A DNA stretch of 9,791 nucleotides from Bacteriovoracaceae bacterium UBA4573 (GTDB lineage Bacteria; Bdellovibrionota; UBA1018; UBA923). The stretch is taken from assembly GCA_002387735.1 (NCBI GenBank), contig DGKJ01000008.1, positions 29,900 to 39,690 on the forward strand. Reading direction: 5' to 3'. Of the stretch, positions 5,879 through 9,791 are shown in pieces. The notes below the pieces were generated by a model. It saw nothing but the letters and a program-made list of their open reading frames with translations, was not told the origin of the DNA and made no database searches. The stretch's first letter is position 1. Each line of letters opens with the position of its first letter. Both the position numbers and the translations under genes were made by a program.

Positions 5879-6826
5879 TTATTTCAGAACTTTAGACAGG
5901 CGTTTTATGTTGGCTCTAAGCCTGCCCCCGGTCGGGCGTGGTCCAATTTGACTTGCGATAAAAGCTGATTTTGATTCGAAGAATAAAGCACCCCACGGAC
6001 TATTGCGAATCACACGACCTAAGTGGTCTCGAACAAAGCTCATGGCTTCGTGGGAGTTTTCGTGATCGTAAACTATATCAATCGCTGGGTTTGCAATATT
6101 TATCAGAAATAAGTTCTGCTCGATCACCATGAAAGGTAGCAGTGCTTGATAGGGTTTAAAAATCTGTTCGGGAATTGGCACTTCGTGGGCAAGTAGAAGT
6201 AACAGATCGTTACGACTGAGATAGGGGTGGTTTGCAAGTTGTTGCTCAACGGCTTTTACGAAATCGTATTCCGCGCCGTGCGCAGATTGTTCGTAGTCCC
6301 AAGTAGAAGTGGCGCTTCGAAAAGTAGCGGCCATGTCGATTGCGAAATTAAAGGCTGGATGGTCCTCCAGGCGATTTTTGAAATGGTCGATCAAGTGCTG
6401 GCTTTCATGTACTAAAAGCGGTGCTTCGAACGTCGAACGATAATAAAGTTCATCGATGAATATTTCCTGAGTCAGGGGCGAGTAACTTCCCATGGCCCCA
6501 ATGTTCTTCGTAAATTCCTCATGAGAAAGAGACGAGCGCCCACGGATTTTGGTCCAAATGTTCTTTTGAACGGGGCTGGTAAAGGAATTTAATTTCTGGG
6601 TCAGAGTGGACTCTACCAAAGAGTCAATAATGGCGCGCACCGCTTCGCGACGAGCGGCTGCTTGATGGGCGGAGTCCAGCCGGGGATCTACACCGGGTTC
6701 ACTCGCGCGAAGAACCACGTCACAGTTAGAAAAATCGGGATTGATTAACTCAATAGCCTCACCGGTTCGAACCAGTGGGCATGCGGAAAGCGCAGTGAAA
6801 AAGAGCAAATATCGAAGAATTGACAC
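5879..6826 (-). CDS. Predicted lipoprotein with two HExxH motifs, candidate zinc metallopeptidase
   Basis: This 315-residue protein starts with a lipoprotein-type signal ending in LSAC (13-16), so Cys16 is probably lipidated. HESQH (140-144) sits in the hydrophobic context LLVHESQHLIDHF that fits a zinc-protease helix, with a further His148. E179 and E185, in the motif YEQSAHGAEYDF (178-189), are possible third zinc ligands, as in Glu-zincins. A second HENSH (255-259) follows in VYDHENSHEAM. No known peptidase family was recognised, and HExxH occurs by chance, so activity is inference. The GTG start has no Shine-Dalgarno, but an in-frame stop lies three codons upstream. A promoter candidate would begin transcription about at the GTG. 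The gene lies 80 bases after mlaD on the same strand. If the second motif is real the protein could be a degenerate repeat; otherwise it is coincidence. Being a lipoprotein is likely. Confidence 0.85.
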   Translation of the reverse strand: MSILRYLLFFTALSACPLVRTGEAIELINPDFSNCDVVLRASEPGVDPRLDSAHQAAARREAVRAIIDSLVESTLTQKLNSFTSPVQKNIWTKIRGRSSLSHEEFTKNIGAMGSYSPLTQEIFIDELYYRSTFEAPLLVHESQHLIDHFKNRLEDHPAFNFAIDMAATFRSATSTWDYEQSAHGAEYDFVKAVEQQLANHPYLSRNDLLLLLAHEVPIPEQIFKPYQALLPFMVIEQNLFLINIANPAIDIVYDHENSHEAMSFVRDHLGRVIRNSPWGALFFESKSAFIASQIGPRPTGGRLRANIKRLSKVLK

Positions 6827-6832
6827 TGTGCG

Positions 6833-6861
6833 TTTTTACTAAAGAAGACAATAAAAGTCAA
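6833..6861 (-). promoter_or_regulatory. Possible promoter for the HExxH lipoprotein gene
   Basis: On the minus strand TTGACT (6861-6856) is followed by 17 bases and TAAAAA (6838-6833). Transcription would begin close to 6826, the first base of the GTG start codon, suggesting a leaderless message. This fits the absence of a ribosome-binding site. The -10 is weak and the region is AT-rich, so chance is possible. Confidence 0.35.
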
Positions 6862-6906
6862 CATTAGGTAATGGTTAGAAAAAATTAACGATCGAGGGGG
6901 TTACCG

Positions 6907-7719
6907 CTAGTTTGTTTTTTCAGCTTTTTCGGCTTTTTCGCGGGAAGTTTCGACGCTCTTTTTTATGAAGTATTTCAGGACCTTGTTGCGATTGGCCCCA
7001 CCCAGTAGGTTTTTTACGTCGTCATAGAGCGACGGATCGTTGATCAAGGCACCCACGGTACCTTCACCATTGTCGATTTTGGCCAAAATGGACTTCATGT
7101 GTTTGGCGGCAGTGGTAACGTCTTTCATCTTGGTGGGCAACCCGTCGGTAGCCCCCGAGAGGTTTTCTGTCATCTCGGTTAGATTTTTAAAAAATAAGTC
7201 AGAACGATTATCGCGGTTAAAATTTGTTAATATCGCCTCAGCATTTTTGAGCGTATTTTTTACACGATCGAGCACTTCATCGGCGTTACTGAGGTAGTCC
7301 TTCAAGTCCTTCGGATGTTCAGCTTTTAGCTCTGTGCCATCGGCGGCCGCTTTGCTGGAGAGTCCGCCGGGATTGACGACAATGTAGCGATCTCCGAGTA
7401 CGCCCTGGGTTTGAATGCCGACTGTCGAATCTTCTCGAACGGCACTGGCAAATTGTTCGTTCACGCTAAACGTAACATTCACCAGATTGTGTTCGCTTTG
7501 AAATTCAATTGTTTTCACCTGGCCAACTTTTACGCCTGCGACTTTCACGGTAGCGCCTTCGACTAGACCTTCGACTTGGGGAAATTTGGCTGAAAAAGTG
7601 GTACCTTTCTCGAAAAGAGTGCGGCCGCCACCGAGTAGCATGATCGTAAAAAGTACCAATCCAACACCAAACGCTACAAATATTCCGACCTTAATTTCTA
7701 AATCAATCGAGCGTGTCAT
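6907..7719 (-). CDS. mlaD: MCE-domain (MlaD-type) lipid transport protein
   Basis: This is the substrate-binding/tunnel subunit of an Mla-type ABC lipid transporter. A single N-terminal membrane helix (about 10-30, VGIFVAFGVGLVLFTIMLL) anchors it, and an MCE domain follows (about 38-117: VEGLVEGATVKVAGVKVGQV, 49-68; QTQGVLGDRYIVVNPGG, 103-119). In the family such domains form hexameric rings in the periplasm through which phospholipids pass. Residues 140-240 are predominantly helical and include the family's IDNGEGTVGALINDPSLYDDV region (215-235). The charged tail is a short EKAEKAEK repeat (261-268). At 270 residues it is longer than E. coli MlaD (183). Its start overlaps the mlaF stop by four bases (ATGA), with GAGGAG (7725-7730) as the ribosome-binding site: tight operon coupling. 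No MlaC or MlaB homologue follows. Confidence 0.95.
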   Translation of the reverse strand: MTRSIDLEIKVGIFVAFGVGLVLFTIMLLGGGRTLFEKGTTFSAKFPQVEGLVEGATVKVAGVKVGQVKTIEFQSEHNLVNVTFSVNEQFASAVREDSTVGIQTQGVLGDRYIVVNPGGLSSKAAADGTELKAEHPKDLKDYLSNADEVLDRVKNTLKNAEAILTNFNRDNRSDLFFKNLTEMTENLSGATDGLPTKMKDVTTAAKHMKSILAKIDNGEGTVGALINDPSLYDDVKNLLGGANRNKVLKYFIKKSVETSREKAEKAEKTN

Positions 7720-8522
7720 TTGATCTCCTCACCAGCCAAGAACGCCTGAACAAAAGGATCTTTGGATCGTTTTACGTTTTCTGTTGTGTCGAGGGTGTGA
7801 ATCTTTCCGTTGTACATGATTGCGATACGGTCGGCGACTTCGAAAGCCGACGGAATATCATGAGTGACGAATACCGCGGTGTTGCCCTCGCGTTTTTGAA
7901 TGCGTTTCATCAGATCGAGCAACCGCTGCGTATTGAACGGGTCGAGCCCGGCAGTCGGTTCGTCGTACAAAATGACCTTGGGCTTCATGATAATCGCGCG
8001 CGCGGCGCCAACTCGTTTTTGCATGCCACCGGAAAGTGAAGCGGGTAAGAGTTTTTCGCTGCCTTTAAGACCGATTAGTTCGAGCATCTCTTTTATTCGC
8101 GCGTCGATTTGTTCGGGGGATAGCTTGGTGTGTTCCATAAGAGGATAAGCGAGGTTTTCATAGACGGTCATCGAATCGAACAGCGCACCATTTTGAAAAA
8201 TGTAGGAAATTTTTTTTCGGATCTGAACCAGCTCGTCTTCGGTGAGTTTTGTAATGTCGACGCCTTCGAATAGAATTTCACCTGAATCGGGCTTTTCGAG
8301 TCCAATCATGGTGCGAAGCACCACGCTTTTTCCGGTGCCGCTGCCTCCGAAAAATGCCAGAATTTCACCCTCGATCAGATCAAACGATAGACCTTGGTGT
8401 ACCTTTTTTGAGCCGAAGCTCTTCACGATATTGCGTAGCGAGAGCACGGGTTTTCCGATCGCGGGTGCGACAGACGCAGGTCGGCTTACTTCGCGGTTTA
8501 GTTCAGCATCAGTAACACTCAT
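7716..8522 (-). CDS. mlaF: Mla-type ABC transporter ATPase
   Basis: This 268-residue cytoplasmic subunit hydrolyses ATP to drive the phospholipid transporter. Visible motifs: Walker A GGSGTGKS (59-66), Q-loop Gln110, signature LSGGM (163-167, with Met rather than the common Gln that follows, typical of MlaF), Walker B VILYDEP (183-189), D-loop AGLDP (191-195) and switch His221. About 25 extra residues precede the domain (MSVTDAELNREVSRPASVAP), polar and probably disordered. SYIFQNGALFDSMTVYENL (107-124) is characteristic of the Mla/Mce ATPase group. It sits 21 bases after mlaE and overlaps mlaD by four bases. Its Shine-Dalgarno is weak (AGAGA). The order E-F-D differs from the F-E-D order of E. 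coli. Confidence 0.96.
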   Translation of the reverse strand: MSVTDAELNREVSRPASVAPAIGKPVLSLRNIVKSFGSKKVHQGLSFDLIEGEILAFFGGSGTGKSVVLRTMIGLEKPDSGEILFEGVDITKLTEDELVQIRKKISYIFQNGALFDSMTVYENLAYPLMEHTKLSPEQIDARIKEMLELIGLKGSEKLLPASLSGGMQKRVGAARAIIMKPKVILYDEPTAGLDPFNTQRLLDLMKRIQKREGNTAVFVTHDIPSAFEVADRIAIMYNGKIHTLDTTENVKRSKDPFVQAFLAGEEIK

Positions 8523-8543
8523 GTATTTTTCTCTATTCTGTAT

Positions 8544-9341
8544 CTATTTCGGCGAAGGTACGAACAGAATAAAGGCCTTTGTGAGGAAAAAATCGGAAAC
8601 CATGATAAAAACGCTCGTTGTGACCACGACCCAAGTGGTGGAGTCGCCCACACCACGGGTGCCACCCAGCGTGCGCATGCCGCGGTAACACGCGGTAAGT
8701 GCTATGAAAATCGCGAAAACAAAGGGTTTAAAAAGGCTCATGACGAAGTCGCTTAGAGTAAGAGCCTCGACCGCTTTGGTGAAAAAGAACTCAGGTGTTT
8801 GCCCCAATTCTTTGACGGTGACGAGCATGCCACCGAAAAGACCAATAAAATCAGCCATAACGGTGAGTAATGGCAGCGTAATCATGGTGGCTAACAACCG
8901 AGGTAGCACGATTTTCTTAATGGGGTTGGTCCCAAGTGCGCGAATTGCATCGATTTGTTGGGTGACATTCATGGAGCCGACTTCCGCGGTGATACCCGAA
9001 CCAATTCGGGCTGCCACTAGAAGGCTGGTGAACACCGGGCCCATTTCACGTACGAAGGCCAGCGCCATGACTTTGGGTACGTATAGTTTGCCGCCGAATT
9101 TTTCGAGACCATAACCGAACTGGAGAGCCATGACGGAACCAGTCGCAAGGGCGGTAATGGTTACAAGGGAAAAAGATTTCACACCGATGAGGAACATTTG
9201 TTCCAGCGTGAGGCGAATGTAAAAAGGCGGACGGAACAGTTCCTTGAGACAGTCAAAACCGAGCGCCGTTACGCCACCCGCGAATTGAAGGCCACCTACG
9301 AACTGAGCGCCGATGTTTCGGAAAAAGTCTTTACTCAACAT
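8544..9341 (-). CDS. mlaE: MlaE-family ABC transporter permease (DUF140)
   Basis: The 265-residue inner-membrane permease has the typical amphipathic N-terminal region, then membrane helices at about 55-75, 145-175, 200-220 and 235-262. The family signature is the conserved segment between helices: VREMGPVFTSLLVAARIGSG (97-116), then EVGSMNVTQQIDAIRALGTN (120-139). In Mla systems MlaE forms the lipid pathway with MlaF beneath it and the MlaD ring above it. Length matches the family (about 260). AAGGG lies five bases before the ATG. Its start overlaps the end of the upstream unknown gene by 11 bases, so the two are probably translated together. The family call is firm; the phospholipid substrate is inferred from homology. 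Confidence 0.96.
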   Translation of the reverse strand: MLSKDFFRNIGAQFVGGLQFAGGVTALGFDCLKELFRPPFYIRLTLEQMFLIGVKSFSLVTITALATGSVMALQFGYGLEKFGGKLYVPKVMALAFVREMGPVFTSLLVAARIGSGITAEVGSMNVTQQIDAIRALGTNPIKKIVLPRLLATMITLPLLTVMADFIGLFGGMLVTVKELGQTPEFFFTKAVEALTLSDFVMSLFKPFVFAIFIALTACYRGMRTLGGTRGVGDSTTWVVVTTSVFIMVSDFFLTKAFILFVPSPK

Positions 9342-9791
9342 GGAAACCCTTCAGAAAGTCATTGAAGACATTCAATTCACGATGAAAATTTTCGCGGGGG
9401 GACACGTACATTACGTCGTAGGTACAGCGGTCTTTTCGCATTACCACGGTGCGAATGCGCACAGTTTTGTGATCTATTGTTTCGGCATCCACCGTAGATT
9501 CTAAAGCGGAAATTCCGCTGATCGAGTATTCCCGAGTTTCAATCGAGCTTTGCTTCTTAAGGCCCATCATAAGGGCTCGGGAGAGTTCCTTTAGCGAAGA
9601 TTTCTCGTTGCCTCGGCATATACTATTAAGAGAAATGATCGAGCCGGTCGACGGGTTCTCGTAAGCAACGTCGCTTGAGTCGGGCGTGCTACGAGATTCT
9701 ATAGTTCGCCATTTACTGCGCTGGAGCTTGTCGAGCCGCAGGACACTGTAGTCGCGACTTTTTGTGTCGACCGATTGGTCACCACCGAAGG
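9331..9791 (-). CDS. Unknown conserved-looking gene upstream of mlaE, 5' end cut by window
   Basis: Extending the minus-strand frame from the stop at 9331 shows it stays open to position 9791, so the gene is cut at the window edge and at least 153 residues are visible. ATG 9570 is therefore probably internal. The visible part runs through SKWRTIESRSTPDSSDVAYE, then GSIISLNSICRG, and ends near CTYDVMYVSPRENFHRELNV. It has two cysteines and alternating beta-like strands, an order reminiscent of a single-domain PsbP-like or lipoprotein fold; no family is recognised and no function is assigned. The stop overlaps mlaE by 11 bases, so it belongs to the Mla operon, perhaps as an accessory or lipid-carrier part. 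The frame lacks stops for 153 codons, so it is coding. Confidence 0.85.
   Translation of the reverse strand, partial: FGGDQSVDTKSRDYSVLRLDKLQRSKWRTIESRSTPDSSDVAYENPSTGSIISLNSICRGNEKSSLKELSRALMMGLKKQSSIETREYSISGISALESTVDAETIDHKTVRIRTVVMRKDRCTYDVMYVSPRENFHRELNVFNDFLKGFHVE

Noticed and set aside
6172..6188. TTGGCAC on the plus strand, a possible sigma-54 -24 element
   Set aside because: The expected TTGC at -12 is absent (GGGC instead), and it lies inside the lipoprotein gene on the opposite strand.

Overview
The window most resembles the chromosome of a free-living or predatory delta-type proteobacterium, with Bdellovibrionota as the best guess. The reasons are its moderate GC content, a Tad/Flp pilus locus with a forkhead-associated (FHA) domain fused to the CpaF ATPase, a sigma-54 promoter and a sigma-54 activator, an outer-membrane lipid transport (Mla) operon, and several lipoprotein or secreted orphans. 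This assignment rests on protein recognition by eye, not on a database search. No rRNA, tRNA, CRISPR array, insertion sequence or phage gene was seen.

Layout. (1) Positions 1-2170, minus strand: a Tad-pilus block, with a CpaC-type secretin followed by an overlapping FHA-CpaF ATPase whose 3' end lies beyond the window start. The block is preceded by a near-consensus -24/-12 sigma-54 promoter. (2) Positions 2227-3870, plus strand: a sigma-70-type promoter drives a 41-residue, extremely basic small protein (absent from simple ORF lists because of its size), then metK (S-adenosylmethionine synthetase) and a small two-helix membrane protein 5 bases after metK. (3) Positions 4007-5195, plus strand: a separate promoter, a leader hairpin and a sigma-54 activator with no sensory domain. 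(4) Positions 5215-6826, minus strand: a small secreted cysteine-containing protein and a predicted lipoprotein with two HExxH motifs. (5) Positions 6907-9791, minus strand: a compact operon running (5' to 3') partial unknown gene, mlaE, mlaF, mlaD, with overlaps or short gaps at every junction.

How the parts may connect. The sigma-54 promoter before the secretin gene and the nearby sigma-54 activator suggest that this activator, or another one, switches the Tad pilus genes; this is inference. The Mla genes would move phospholipid between the inner and outer membranes. MetK makes the cell's methyl donor. No gap between genes exceeds about 220 bases; the longest (3871-4088) holds the activator's promoter and leader hairpin.
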